From: CAVQZA01 sp963718355
GTDB taxonomy: Bacteria > Actinomycetota > Thermoleophilia > Gaiellales > Gaiellaceae
Direction of reading: 5' to 3'
Length of the DNA stretch: 64,000 nucleotides
NCBI GenBank assembly: GCA_963718355.1
Contig: CAVQZA010000020.1
Span: 186,001 to 250,000, forward strand
A model generated the notes under the pieces. It was not told the DNA's origin. It searched no databases and worked only from the letters and a program-made list of their open reading frames with translations. A program made the translations under genes and the position numbers. Below, piece by piece: positions 48,623 to 58,338 of the stretch (the first letter of the stretch is position 1; each line of letters begins with the position of its first letter).

Positions 48623-48639
48623 CTGCTACAACCTAGGCG

Positions 48640-51441
48640 ATGACCGGCCAGGACGTCGACGGCCTCAACGCGGGCTACGCAAGCCTGCTCCTCGAGGAGT
48701 ACCTGGGCAACCCGGCCGCGGTCCCGGCCGAGTGGCGGGCGCTGTTCGAGAGCGGCGACTCCGAGCTCGTCGAAGCGCTGCCCGGCCTTTCGAAGCTGCT
48801 CGAGCACAACGGGAACGGCGCGCCCGCCGTCGAGGTGCCTCCCGTCGTCGTCGAGCCGGACGCAGAGCTCCTCGGCGGCGTCGCGGCCGCGATGGCGCTC
48901 GTCAAGGCCTACCGCATGGTCGGTCACCTCGCCGCGCACCTCGACCCGCTCGGCTCGGAGCCGCCCGGCGACCCGGCGATCGACCCGATGGCGCTGATCC
49001 CGAAGCTCACGCCCGAGCTGCAGGCCCGCATTCCCGCGGCGGTGCTGCGCATGTACGTCGACGCCGAGACGCTCGCCGACGCGCTGCCGCAGCTGCAGGA
49101 GGTCTACACCGGGACGATCGCCTACGAGATCGAGCACATCTCCGACCACGAGAAGCGCGTGTGGCTCCGCCAGGCGATCGAGTCGGGCCGCTATCGCAAG
49201 CCGCTGACCCCTGACGAGCAGCGCGCCCTGCTCGGCCGCCTTTCGATGGTCGAGGGGATGGAGGCCTATCTGCGGCGCTCGTTCCTCGGCCAGAAGCAGT
49301 TCTCGCTCGAGGGGCTCGACGTGATGATCCCGATGCTCGACGAGTCGATCGAGCTCGCGGCGGAGGACGGGGCCCACGAGGTCGTGATCGGAATGGCGCA
49401 CCGCGGCCGGCTCAACGTCCTCGCGCACACTGTCGGCCGCCCGTACGAGACGATCCTGCGCGAGTTCGAGGGCGAGCGAGCCCTCGAGGCCGTCGCTGCA
49501 GATCCCGAGGGCGGCAGCGGCGACGTCAAGTACCACCTCGGCGCCCGCGCGCAGCGCGCGACGCGCGCCGGCCAGATCGCGGTCACGCTCGCTGCGAATC
49601 CCAGCCACCTCGAGGCGGCCGACCCCGTCGTCGAGGGAACCGCGCGCGCGGTCCAGACCGACCGCGCAGCCGGAGCCGGGCTCCACGACCCGAGCGTCGC
49701 GATGCCCGTGCTGATTCACGGCGACGCCTCGTTCGCGGGACAGGGCGTCGTCGCCGAGACGCTGAACCTCGGCGCGCTCGCGGCCTATTCGACCGGCGGC
49801 ACGCTGCACCTGATCGCGAACAACCAGGTCGGCTTCACGACGGATCCCGCGCAGGGCCGCTCGACCCGCTATTCGAGCGACCTCGCCAAGGGCTTCGACA
49901 TCCCGATTATCCACGTCAACGCCGACGACCCCGAGGCGGCGGTCTCGTCGATCCGGCTCGCGATGGCGTTCCGGCACCGCTTCCGCCACGACGTCGTCGT
50001 CGACCTCGTCGGCTACCGGCGCTTCGGGCACAACGAGCAGGACGAGCCGGCCTACACGCAGCCGCTGATGGTCGAGGCGATCGACGGTCACGAGACGGTG
50101 CGTGCGCTGTACGCCGAGCGGCTCGTCGCCGACGGCGTCGTCTCGGCGACCGAGGTCGACGAGCTCGAGGCCGGGGTCGCCGCCGCGATGCGCGAGGCGC
50201 ACGAGGAACTGCGAGCCGCGATCGGCGCGCCACGCTCGGAGCACGATGAGCGGGTGCCGGAGTCCTCGGGCGGCGCGCCGACGACCACCGTCCCCGCCGA
50301 GCGGCTGCGCGAGCTCAACGAGGAGTTGCTGCGCGTCCCGGACGGATTCATCGTCCATCCGAAGCTCGCGCGCCAGCTCGAGCGGCGCGTCGAGGCGCTG
50401 GACGAGGGCGGGATCGACTGGGGCCAGGCCGAGGCGCTCGCCTACGGCTCGCTGCTCCGCGAGGGCATCCCGGTGCGTCTCACCGGCCAGGACACCGAGC
50501 GCGGGACGTTCTCGCATCGCCATCTCGTCCTCCACGACCTCCACACGGGCTCGCCGTTCGTGCCGATGCAGCATCTCGACGGCGCCGCCGCCGCGTTCGA
50601 GATCGCGAACTCGCCGCTGTCGGAGTTCGCGTGCCTCGGCTTCGAGTACGGGTACTCCGTCGCCGCGCCCGAGGCGCTCGTCCTCTGGGAGGCGCAGTTC
50701 GGCGACTTCATCAACGGCGCGCAGATCGTGATCGACCAGTTCGTCGCCTCGGGCCTTTCGAAGTGGCGCCAGAGCACGCGTCTCACGCTGCTGCTGCCGC
50801 ACGGCTACGAGGGAAACGGGCCGGAGCACTCGAGCGCGCGCCTCGAGCGCTTTCTCCAGCTCGCAGCGCAGGAGAACATCCGGATCGCGAACCCGACCAC
50901 CTCCGCGCAGCACTTCCACCTGCTGCGCAAGCAGGCGCTCGACGCGACCGCGCGGCCGCTGATCGTGATGACGCCGAAGGGCCTGCTGCGGCTCAAGGCC
51001 GCGTCCTCGACGCTCGCCGACCTCGCAGAGGGCACGTTCAAGCCGCTGCTCGACGATCCCGAGGCCGACCACGCGTCCGTACGCCGCCTCGTTCTCTGCT
51101 CGGGGAAGATCTACTACGACCTGATCGGCGCCGAGGCGCACGCGGAGGCCGCCGGAATCGCGATCGCCCGCCTCGAGCAGCTCTATCCGTTCCCGGTCGA
51201 GGCCGCGGCGGAGCTCACCGCGCGCTATCCCAATCTGACCGAGGTCGTGTGGGCGCAAGAGGAGCCCCAGAACATGGGCCCGTGGCGTGCGATCCGGCAC
51301 CGCCTCGAGGAGGCAAAGCCAGACGGCGTGCCGCTGCGCTTCGTCGGCCGGCCGTGGCGTGCGAGCCCCAGCGAGGGCTATCCGACGGCGCACCAGCGCG
51401 AGCAGGACCGCATCGTCGGCGAAGCGCTGGCACCCGTTTAG
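48640..51441 (+). CDS. sucA: 2-oxoglutarate dehydrogenase E1 component
   Basis: 933 aa thiamine-diphosphate enzyme. N-terminal NAGYASLLLEEYLGNPAAVPAEWRALFESG matches the E2-docking helix; the ThDP region has HGDASFAGQGVVAETLNL (about residues 359-376) and NNQVGFTT; the C-terminal domain has PHGYEGNGPEHSSARLERFLQ. Decarboxylates 2-oxoglutarate in the TCA cycle. Unlike Kgd of mycobacteria and corynebacteria it is not fused to an E2 domain, so a separate SucB is expected elsewhere. Confidence 0.95.
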   Translation: MTGQDVDGLNAGYASLLLEEYLGNPAAVPAEWRALFESGDSELVEALPGLSKLLEHNGNGAPAVEVPPVVVEPDAELLGGVAAAMALVKAYRMVGHLAAHLDPLGSEPPGDPAIDPMALIPKLTPELQARIPAAVLRMYVDAETLADALPQLQEVYTGTIAYEIEHISDHEKRVWLRQAIESGRYRKPLTPDEQRALLGRLSMVEGMEAYLRRSFLGQKQFSLEGLDVMIPMLDESIELAAEDGAHEVVIGMAHRGRLNVLAHTVGRPYETILREFEGERALEAVAADPEGGSGDVKYHLGARAQRATRAGQIAVTLAANPSHLEAADPVVEGTARAVQTDRAAGAGLHDPSVAMPVLIHGDASFAGQGVVAETLNLGALAAYSTGGTLHLIANNQVGFTTDPAQGRSTRYSSDLAKGFDIPIIHVNADDPEAAVSSIRLAMAFRHRFRHDVVVDLVGYRRFGHNEQDEPAYTQPLMVEAIDGHETVRALYAERLVADGVVSATEVDELEAGVAAAMREAHEELRAAIGAPRSEHDERVPESSGGAPTTTVPAERLRELNEELLRVPDGFIVHPKLARQLERRVEALDEGGIDWGQAEALAYGSLLREGIPVRLTGQDTERGTFSHRHLVLHDLHTGSPFVPMQHLDGAAAAFEIANSPLSEFACLGFEYGYSVAAPEALVLWEAQFGDFINGAQIVIDQFVASGLSKWRQSTRLTLLLPHGYEGNGPEHSSARLERFLQLAAQENIRIANPTTSAQHFHLLRKQALDATARPLIVMTPKGLLRLKAASSTLADLAEGTFKPLLDDPEADHASVRRLVLCSGKIYYDLIGAEAHAEAAGIAIARLEQLYPFPVEAAAELTARYPNLTEVVWAQEEPQNMGPWRAIRHRLEEAKPDGVPLRFVGRPWRASPSEGYPTAHQREQDRIVGEALAPV

Positions 51442-51512
51442 CGGTTCCCCTCATGGACTAGGGCTTTCCAGCCGATCAAGTCCCTAGATCGAGGGATGTC
51501 AGCGAGGCGAAA

Positions 51513-53312
51513 ATGCGGCATGACGAAGGCCTGACGATGGGCAGTTTCCGGCTCAAACTCGTGGGCTACTTTCTGTTGCTCGCGCTGATCCCGCTTGCCG
51601 GGTTCTTTTTCGGCTTCCGCCAGGTCGCCGAACGCAGCGAGACGCGCCTCGTCGATGCCCGGATGCAGGCCGGTCTGCGCGCCTCGAGCGCGGCGCTGCA
51701 GGAAACCCTCGCCTCCGCGAAGCAGCCGGCGACCGAGCTCGCAGGGAGCCTCCCATTCGTACAGGCCGTGACGGCGCAGGATCGCCAGACGATCGCGAAG
51801 GTCCTCCGTGACGAGCCCGATCTTCGCGTGACCGGCGACAACGGTTTCCGCGTCGGCTCGGCGCCGTCGCTCGCGATCGAGCAGCCCGTGCCTGTGATCG
51901 GCCAGTCGGGCCTCGTCGGCTACGTCATCTCGTCGGTGCGGCTCGACTCGGCGCTCGCGGCACGCCTGCGCGCTCGCTCGGGGCTCGAGCAGGAGGACGC
52001 GATCGCGATTCTCGACCGCGGCCGCGTCGTAGCCGGGGCTCCGAGCGTGCCCGCGGGCGACGTCCGGACCCCTGCAGGCCTGTCGAAGAGCGTCAAGCTC
52101 GGCGACACGCGGTTTCGCCTCGTGGCCGGCAACGAGATCCAGGAACGGGCCGGGATCGCGCTCGCCACGCTGACGCCGCAGGCCCGCATCGACGCCGCGA
52201 ACAGTGCGCGTGAGCGCGAGCTGCTGCTCGCCGTGCTCGCCGCCCTGGTCGCGATCGGGCTCGTCGCGTTCCTCCAGGGGCGCTCGATCGTCCGCACCAT
52301 CGGCGGTCTCGTCGTCGGCGCGAACGAGCTCGCGCGCGGCAACCTCGGCAGCAGGGTCGAGGTCAAGGGCCGCGACGAGCTCGCCGTGCTCGGTCACAGC
52401 TTCAACACGATGGCGGAGGAGCTCGAAGCGAAGATCGACGAGCTCGAGGCCGAGCGTGCGCGCCTGCGCGAGGCGTTCTCGCGCCTAGGCGCAGCGCTCG
52501 CCGCGACCCATGACGCGAAGCAGCTGATGCGCGTCGTCGTCGAGACCGTGGTCGACGCCACCGGCGCCGAAGGTGCGGTGCTGCTCGGGCGCGCGGGCGA
52601 GGTGATCGAGGCCGGCGATCCGAGCACGGGCAACGACACGTTCGAGCTGCCGCTCGCGGCCTCCGGCACGCTCAGCTTCGGCACGCTCGTCCTCTACGGC
52701 TCCGCGTTCGACGAGGAGAGCAAGTCGACGGCGCGCTCGCTCGCCGCGCAGGCAGCGGTGGCGCTCGAGAACGCGCGCCTGCACGGGATCGTCGAGCGGC
52801 AGGCGCTCGTCGACGGCCTCACCGGGCTCGCGAACCGCCGCCAGCTCGAGGACGAGCTCGAAGCCGAGATTCTGCGCGCCGAGCGGCTTGGCGGCCCTAC
52901 GGCGCTCGTGTTCGCCGACCTCGACGACTTCAAGGCCGTCAACGACCGCCACGGCCATCCGGCCGGCGACGCCGTGCTCCGCGCGTTCGCCGAGCTCCTG
53001 CGGGAGAACGTCCGCGAGATCGACACTGCAGGCCGGTTCGGCGGCGAGGAGTTCATGCTGCTGCTTCCCGGCACCGATGCCGCGGGCGCGGCGAACGTCG
53101 CCGAGCGGGTCCGGGCCGCCCTCGAGGAGCGCGTGATCGTGACCCCGGGCGGCGCAGCGATCCGGATCACCGCCAGCTTCGGCGTCGCCACGTCACCACC
53201 GACCGCGTCCGCCGCCGAGCTGATAGCAGCGGCCGACCGTGGGCTCTACGACGCGAAGAATGCGGGCAAGAACCGGGTCGACATGGCACGGCTGCCGCTC
53301 CAGCATTCCTGA
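51513..53312 (+). CDS. Membrane diguanylate cyclase (sensor-HAMP-GAF-GGDEF)
   Basis: 599 aa. Two membrane helices (about residues 18-35 and 235-255) enclose a periplasmic sensor; then HAMP (about residues 256-310), a coiled coil, a GAF-like domain and a C-terminal GGDEF domain. The active site is GGEEF, preceded five residues earlier by the inhibitory-site RxxD (REID), so it should make c-di-GMP with product inhibition. An ATG at 51537 (MGSFRLKL) is an alternative start. A Cache-type ligand sensor is likely but the ligand is unknown. Confidence 0.92.
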   Translation: MRHDEGLTMGSFRLKLVGYFLLLALIPLAGFFFGFRQVAERSETRLVDARMQAGLRASSAALQETLASAKQPATELAGSLPFVQAVTAQDRQTIAKVLRDEPDLRVTGDNGFRVGSAPSLAIEQPVPVIGQSGLVGYVISSVRLDSALAARLRARSGLEQEDAIAILDRGRVVAGAPSVPAGDVRTPAGLSKSVKLGDTRFRLVAGNEIQERAGIALATLTPQARIDAANSARERELLLAVLAALVAIGLVAFLQGRSIVRTIGGLVVGANELARGNLGSRVEVKGRDELAVLGHSFNTMAEELEAKIDELEAERARLREAFSRLGAALAATHDAKQLMRVVVETVVDATGAEGAVLLGRAGEVIEAGDPSTGNDTFELPLAASGTLSFGTLVLYGSAFDEESKSTARSLAAQAAVALENARLHGIVERQALVDGLTGLANRRQLEDELEAEILRAERLGGPTALVFADLDDFKAVNDRHGHPAGDAVLRAFAELLRENVREIDTAGRFGGEEFMLLLPGTDAAGAANVAERVRAALEERVIVTPGGAAIRITASFGVATSPPTASAAELIAAADRGLYDAKNAGKNRVDMARLPLQHS

Positions 53313-53396
53313 GCGCCTGCTAACCTCTTCCACACAATTAGCCCCGAAGGGGTATAGTCGGCAGGTCCCCGTCCCGCCCCCGAACCGGAGGTACAG

Positions 53397-53720
53397 ATGC
53401 CGGTTGAGACACCGAACATCTTCGCGCAGGTCATCCAGGATCACCTGGATCTGAAACGAAAGAATGCAGAGCTCGAGCGGAACATGCCGCTCAGCAAGTA
53501 CCAGCCCGAGGATCCGTTCGACAACCACCCCCTTTTCAAGACCGAGGAGCAGGCACGTCTCGAGGAGACGCTCGACGGCGTCGAGTCCCCGTTCGAGGCA
53601 GAGGCAACCGCCGAGGCCGCTCCCATCGTATGGCCCACCGAAGAGACCGCTGAGCAGGCACTTCCCGAGCTCGAAGAGAGCCTCTGGAGCCGCTCGCGGG
53701 ACTTCGACTGGGGTGACTAG
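53397..53720 (+). CDS. Acidic small protein between two c-di-GMP genes
   Basis: 107 aa, no Cys, rich in Glu and Pro (MPVETPNIFAQVIQDHLDLK start; LWSRSRDFDWGD end). Ribosome site GGAGG 7 nt before the ATG. TATAGT at 53353-53358 is a good -10, just after a CCCC-GAA-GGGG hairpin. No family recognised. Its place between two c-di-GMP enzymes hints at a shared pathway, nothing more. Confidence 0.75.
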   Translation: MPVETPNIFAQVIQDHLDLKRKNAELERNMPLSKYQPEDPFDNHPLFKTEEQARLEETLDGVESPFEAEATAEAAPIVWPTEETAEQALPELEESLWSRSRDFDWGD

Positions 53721-53777
53721 AGCCTCAGGCACCTGAGCGTTCTTTCCCTCTGATGGGGGATTCGAGGGCATGCCGTC

Positions 53778-56579
53778 GTGGCGATCCTGTGTCGGCAACC
53801 CGAGGAAGGGACACGTGCGGCCGAACCTTCACCCCCGCTCCGGCGTCCCAGCCGGGGCTCATTGCCTGTGGATCGCGCTCTGAGCGCGCGCGCCGGCGAC
53901 GCGCCGGCCCAGTCGGTTCACCTTGTTCCGCCCTACAAGGCGGCTGATCCGGCGCGCCTGGACGGGCTCGTCGAGTCGTACCGCCGCCTCGCCGACGTCT
54001 ATCACGACATCCTCGCCGAGCAGGGTCTCGACGCGCTGCTGGAGCGGATCGCCGACACGCTCGAGGAGCTGATCCCGCACGACTCGCTCACGATCTACTC
54101 GGCCGACGAGGCGCGGCGCCTGCTGCTGCCGGTGCTCTCGCGGGACCCGTGGGCCGACAAGCTCCTCGCATCCACGCTTTCCTTCGGCGAAGGGATCACC
54201 GGCTGGGCGGCCGAGCACCGTGAGGCCGTGCTCTCGAATCAGGCCCACCTCGATCCCCGCGTCAAGGTCGTGCCCGGCACGCCGGCAGACGAGCCCGAGG
54301 CGCTGCTCTCGATCCCGCTCATCGCGCGCTCGCACCTGAAGGGCGCACTGAACATGTATCGCCAGGGCGACGCGACCTTCAACGACGAGGAGTTCGAGCT
54401 GGCGCGTCGCTTCGCCGATGCGGCCGCGCTCGCGCTCGACAACGCGCACGTCCGCGCGCGCCTCGAGCATCAGGCGCAGACGGACTCGCTCACCGGCCTC
54501 TACAACCATCGCTACTTCCACGAGCGCCTTCGGTCCGAACTGCGCCGCGTCAGCCGCGCGCACGACGCCGTGTCGGTGCTGATGCTCGACATCGACGACT
54601 TCAAGCGCGTCAACGACGTGCACGGGCACGGCGCCGGCGACGAGGTGCTCTGCGCCCTCGCGAACGAGATTTCGCAGACCGTGCGCGGCTCCGACGTCGT
54701 CTGCCGGCTCGGCGGCGAGGAGTTCGCGGTGATCCTCCCGTCGTGCGACGAGGCTGCGGCGCTCGGGCTCGCGGGCCGGCTCACCGAGCTGCTCGAGGAG
54801 ATCGATCTCGATCCCGCCGGGAAGGTGACGGTCTCGATCGGGATCGCACAAGGCCCGAAGCACGCGATGAACCCGCGCGAGCTGATCGCCTGCGCCGAGG
54901 CGGCGATGATGACCGCGAAGGCTCGCGGCAAGAACCAGATCGTGTTCTTCGAGGACGACGCGACCGAGCGGCCGGAGACGACGGACGAGGGTGCACGCAC
55001 CGTGCGCTCGATCGCGCACATGAAGATGCTGCAGAGCCTCGGAGGCAAGCTGAATCGCCTCAACGACGTGCGACAGATCGGGCTCACGATCGCGAACGAG
55101 CTCCGCTCGCTGATCGATTACCACAACTGCCGCGTGTTCGTGGTCGACGGCGAGGACGTGATTCCGGTTGCGTTCCGCGGCGAGCTCGCCGGCCAGGAGC
55201 AGACGACGCTCGAGGTGCTCGCCTGCAGGCTCGGAGACGGCGTCACGGGCCGAGTCGCGCAGACCGGCGAGTCGATCTGCCTCGGCGACGCGGCGCGTTG
55301 CGACTTCGCCGCGTTCATCCCCGGCACCGATCCGATCGACGAGTCGTTCCTCGCGGTGCCGCTCCTTTACGGCTCCCGCGTGATCGGCGTCGTTGCGCTC
55401 TCGAAGCTCGGCCTCGACCAGTTCGACGGCGATGACGTGCGCCTGCTCGAGGTGCTCGCGGGCCATGCGTCCGTCGCGCTCGAGAACGCCCGCCTCTACG
55501 AGGCCGAGCGGCGCGAGGCGCAGAGCGCGCGCGCACTGCTCGAGTTCAGCCGCGAGCTTTCGGCTGCGGCCGGGATGGACGAGATCCTCGGCCTCGTGGT
55601 CGAGCGCACGGCGGAGATCCTCTCGTCATCGCAGGTGTCGGTGTGGCTCCAGGACGTCGAGTCCGGCGAGCTGATCGCCCACGCCTTGCATGGCTACGAC
55701 GAGGCGCAGACCGAGCAGACGTTCCAGGCGCGCTATCCGGCCGAGCTGGCCGAGGAGCTCGCGGTGATGTCCGAGGCGGTGATCATGCCCGAGGCCAATC
55801 TCGTCGCGTTCGGCGAGGTTCCCGAGGGGCTGAGCGGCGACTTCGCGATCGCGCCGCTGCAGATCGACGGCAACCGTCACGGCTGCATCGCCGCCGCGCG
55901 CCCCGACGCGGGGATCGAGTTCGGCGACCGCGAGCTGCGACTTCTCGCCGGCCTCGCCTACCAGGCCTCGCTCGCGATCACGAATGCGGGCAACTTCGAC
56001 AGCCTCGAGGCGACCTTCCTCTCCACCGTCGAGGCGCTGGCGAACGCGCTCGAAGCGAACGACGAGTACACCTCGTCGCACGCGCGCTGGATCACCGACC
56101 TCGCGCTTCGCGTCGGCGGCAAGCTCGGCCTCGACGGGCAGGCGCTGAAGCGGCTCGAGCTCGGCGCGCTCTTCCACGACATCGGCAAGCTCGGCATCCC
56201 GGCGGCGATCCTCTCCAAGCCGGGCCGGCTCACCGCGGAGGAGCGGGCGATCGTGCAGATGCACCCGGAGCTCGGGGAGCGGATCATCGCGCCGATCGAC
56301 CGGCTCCAGCAGGTGCGCCCGATCGTGCGCTCGTGCCACGAGCACTGGGACGGCAGCGGCTATCCCGACCACAAGTCGGCCGAGGAGATCCCGCTCGAAT
56401 CGCGGATCATCCTCGTCTGCGACGCCTACCACGCGATGACGACCGATCGGCCCTATCGCAAGCGGCTCTCGGCCAACGAGGCGTTCCGGCGGCTCGAGGC
56501 GGCGGCGGGGACGCAGTTCGATCCGGATGTCGTCGAGGTCTGCCTGCGGATCCTGAAGGACGAGGCTCAGGCCGCATAG
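53778..56579 (+). CDS. GAF-GGDEF-GAF-GAF-HD-GYP c-di-GMP enzyme
   Basis: Up to 933 aa. Order: GAF (about residues 75-220), GGDEF (about 235-395) with GGEEF and RxxD (RGSD) five residues before it, GAF (about 425-585), GAF (about 590-740), HD-GYP (about 745-930) with HDIGKLGIP and HEHWDGSGYP. Both the cyclase and phosphodiesterase sites look complete, so one soluble protein could make and degrade c-di-GMP under GAF control. The first 30 codons look non-coding; GTG 53868 (VDRALSARAGDA) is a plausible true start. Confidence 0.92.
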   Translation: MAILCRQPEEGTRAAEPSPPLRRPSRGSLPVDRALSARAGDAPAQSVHLVPPYKAADPARLDGLVESYRRLADVYHDILAEQGLDALLERIADTLEELIPHDSLTIYSADEARRLLLPVLSRDPWADKLLASTLSFGEGITGWAAEHREAVLSNQAHLDPRVKVVPGTPADEPEALLSIPLIARSHLKGALNMYRQGDATFNDEEFELARRFADAAALALDNAHVRARLEHQAQTDSLTGLYNHRYFHERLRSELRRVSRAHDAVSVLMLDIDDFKRVNDVHGHGAGDEVLCALANEISQTVRGSDVVCRLGGEEFAVILPSCDEAAALGLAGRLTELLEEIDLDPAGKVTVSIGIAQGPKHAMNPRELIACAEAAMMTAKARGKNQIVFFEDDATERPETTDEGARTVRSIAHMKMLQSLGGKLNRLNDVRQIGLTIANELRSLIDYHNCRVFVVDGEDVIPVAFRGELAGQEQTTLEVLACRLGDGVTGRVAQTGESICLGDAARCDFAAFIPGTDPIDESFLAVPLLYGSRVIGVVALSKLGLDQFDGDDVRLLEVLAGHASVALENARLYEAERREAQSARALLEFSRELSAAAGMDEILGLVVERTAEILSSSQVSVWLQDVESGELIAHALHGYDEAQTEQTFQARYPAELAEELAVMSEAVIMPEANLVAFGEVPEGLSGDFAIAPLQIDGNRHGCIAAARPDAGIEFGDRELRLLAGLAYQASLAITNAGNFDSLEATFLSTVEALANALEANDEYTSSHARWITDLALRVGGKLGLDGQALKRLELGALFHDIGKLGIPAAILSKPGRLTAEERAIVQMHPELGERIIAPIDRLQQVRPIVRSCHEHWDGSGYPDHKSAEEIPLESRIILVCDAYHAMTTDRPYRKRLSANEAFRRLEAAAGTQFDPDVVEVCLRILKDEAQAA

Positions 56580-56593
56580 GCAGTCCGGCGGTT

Positions 56594-57817
56594 ATGGTTT
56601 CCGCCGTGGACGACCTGCTCGAGCGCTATGCGCGGCTCGCCGTCGAGGTGGGCGTAAACCTCCAGCCGGGCCAGGTGCTCGAGGTCAACGGGCTCGTCGA
56701 GCACGCGTCTCTCGTCCGCGCGATTGCGCGGGCCGCCTACGCGGCCGGGGCGGGCTACGTCGACGCGCGCTACACCGATCAGCACGTGAAGCGTGCGCTG
56801 ATCGAGGCCGGGCCGGAGGAGTCGCTCGACTTCACGCCGCCCTGGCTGCTGACCCGGCTCGAGGCGACCGGCTCCGAGCAAGGCGCACGGATCACCGTCA
56901 CCGGCGACCCGGAGCCCGAGCTCTTCGGCGACCTCGACGGGCGCCGGGTCGGCGCGTCCCGGATGAGCGAGCTCGTGCAGGCGTCGCTGCGGCTCGTCAC
57001 CGAGCGACGCGTCGCGTGGTCGATCATCGCGTGCCCGACCGAGGGCTGGGCGCGCTCGATCTTCGGCGAGCCCGACGTCGACCGGCTCTGGGACGCGGTC
57101 GCGCGCACGGTGCGCCTCGACGAGCCGGACCCCGTCGCCGCATGGAAGGAGCACGCCGACCGGCTGCTTGCGCGGGCGGGCGCGCTCAACGAGCATCGCT
57201 TCGATGCGATCCGCTTCCGCGGTCCGGGCACGGATCTCACCGTCGGCCTCATTGATCGCTCGCGCTGGGAGGCAGCTGCCACGGAGACGGTCTGGGGCCA
57301 GCGCCACATTCCGAACATGCCGACCGAAGAGGTCTTCACGACACCCCACCGGCTCCGCGCCGAGGGCCACGTTCGCTCGACCAGGCCGCTGGCGCTCCAG
57401 GGCCAGATCGTCCGCGACCTCGAGGTCACGTTCGCCGGAGGCCGTATCACGGACGTCTCGGCCTCGACCGGCGGCGACGTCGTGCGCGCCCAGCTGGAGT
57501 CCGACCCGAGCGCGCCGTTCCTCGGCGAGCTCGCGCTCGTCGACGGCACCTCGCGCGTCGGGCAGACCGGGATCACGTTCACCAACACGCTCTTCGACGA
57601 GAACGCCACCTGTCACATCGCCTTCGGCCAGGGGTTCCCGGAATGCATCGAGGGCGGCAACGACCTCGACCCGGCGGCGCTCGCCGAGCTCGGCGTCAAC
57701 GACGCGAACGTGCACACCGACTTCATGATCGGCGGCCCCGAGGTGGACGTCGACGGGATCACCGCCTCCGGCAATGCGGTGCCGCTGCTGCGCGGCGACG
57801 AGTGGCAGCTGCGCTGA
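56594..57817 (+). CDS. M29-family metallo-aminopeptidase
   Basis: 407 aa, the usual length of AmpT/AmpS. Features: LLERYARLAVEVGVNLQPGQVLEV start, GRHIPNMPTEEVF-like block (QRHIPNMPTEEVFTTP, with a metal-binding Glu), and the C-terminal HIAFGQGFPE and VHTDFMIGGPEVDVDG with HxD ligands. Removes N-terminal residues from peptides using Zn or Co. GTG 56606 is an alternative start. Read into the GNAT gene. Confidence 0.93.
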   Translation: MVSAVDDLLERYARLAVEVGVNLQPGQVLEVNGLVEHASLVRAIARAAYAAGAGYVDARYTDQHVKRALIEAGPEESLDFTPPWLLTRLEATGSEQGARITVTGDPEPELFGDLDGRRVGASRMSELVQASLRLVTERRVAWSIIACPTEGWARSIFGEPDVDRLWDAVARTVRLDEPDPVAAWKEHADRLLARAGALNEHRFDAIRFRGPGTDLTVGLIDRSRWEAAATETVWGQRHIPNMPTEEVFTTPHRLRAEGHVRSTRPLALQGQIVRDLEVTFAGGRITDVSASTGGDVVRAQLESDPSAPFLGELALVDGTSRVGQTGITFTNTLFDENATCHIAFGQGFPECIEGGNDLDPAALAELGVNDANVHTDFMIGGPEVDVDGITASGNAVPLLRGDEWQLR

Positions 57818-58338
57818 TCTCGCTGCGGCCACTCGAGGCCGCGGACGCGCCCGCGATGCTCGACCTTCGGCTCAGGAACCGTGAGTTCTTCGAGCAGTGG
57901 GAGCCGCGCCGCGACGAGGCCTGGTACACGCTCGCCGCGCAGGAGACGGACATCGAGGCCGGGATCGAGGCGGCGCGCCTCGATCGCCGCTACTCGTTCG
58001 GCATCTTCGCGCCCGAGCTCGTCGGCCGGATCGCGCTCAGCGAGGTCGTGCGCGGTGTGTTCGACAACGTGTTCCTCGGCTACTTCGTCGACGAGGCGGT
58101 GAACGGGCGCGGCTACGCGACCGAAGCGGTGCGCCAAGCTGTGCGCTTTGGCTTCGAAGAGGTGGGTCTCCACCGCGTGCAGGCCGCCGTGATGCCGCGA
58201 AACGGCGCCTCGATCCGCGTCCTCGAGAAGGCGGGCTTTCGCGAGGAGGGCCTGGCTGCGCGCTACCTCTGCATCAACGGCGCCTGGGAGGATCACCGCA
58301 TCTTCGCGATCACGCGCGAGGAGCTCTCGGACTCGTGA
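57802..58338 (+). CDS. GNAT acetyltransferase, RimJ/RimL type
   Basis: 178 aa from GTG 57802. ISLRPLEAADAPAMLDLRLRN start, acetyl-CoA loop in EAVNGRGYATEAVRQAV (about residues 97-113), HRVQAAVMPRNGASIRVLEKAGFREEG. Probably acetylates a protein N-terminus or small molecule. A CTG at 57814, overlapping the upstream TGA as CTGA, would give the more typical N-terminus (LISLRPLE) and matches three other genes here. Confidence 0.9.
   Translation: MAAALISLRPLEAADAPAMLDLRLRNREFFEQWEPRRDEAWYTLAAQETDIEAGIEAARLDRRYSFGIFAPELVGRIALSEVVRGVFDNVFLGYFVDEAVNGRGYATEAVRQAVRFGFEEVGLHRVQAAVMPRNGASIRVLEKAGFREEGLAARYLCINGAWEDHRIFAITREELSDS

Noticed and set aside
51458..51487. Flagellar sigma (FliA-type) promoter suggested by GCCGATCA before the GGDEF gene
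   Set aside because: No matching -35 element at the right distance and no flagellar genes nearby.
53721..53867. Structured RNA between the acidic protein gene and the GAF-GGDEF-HD-GYP gene (GTGTC/GACAC stem around GGCAACCCGAGGAAGG)
   Set aside because: The stem is short and the motif order matches no known riboswitch; the region may simply be leader or spurious N-terminal codons.
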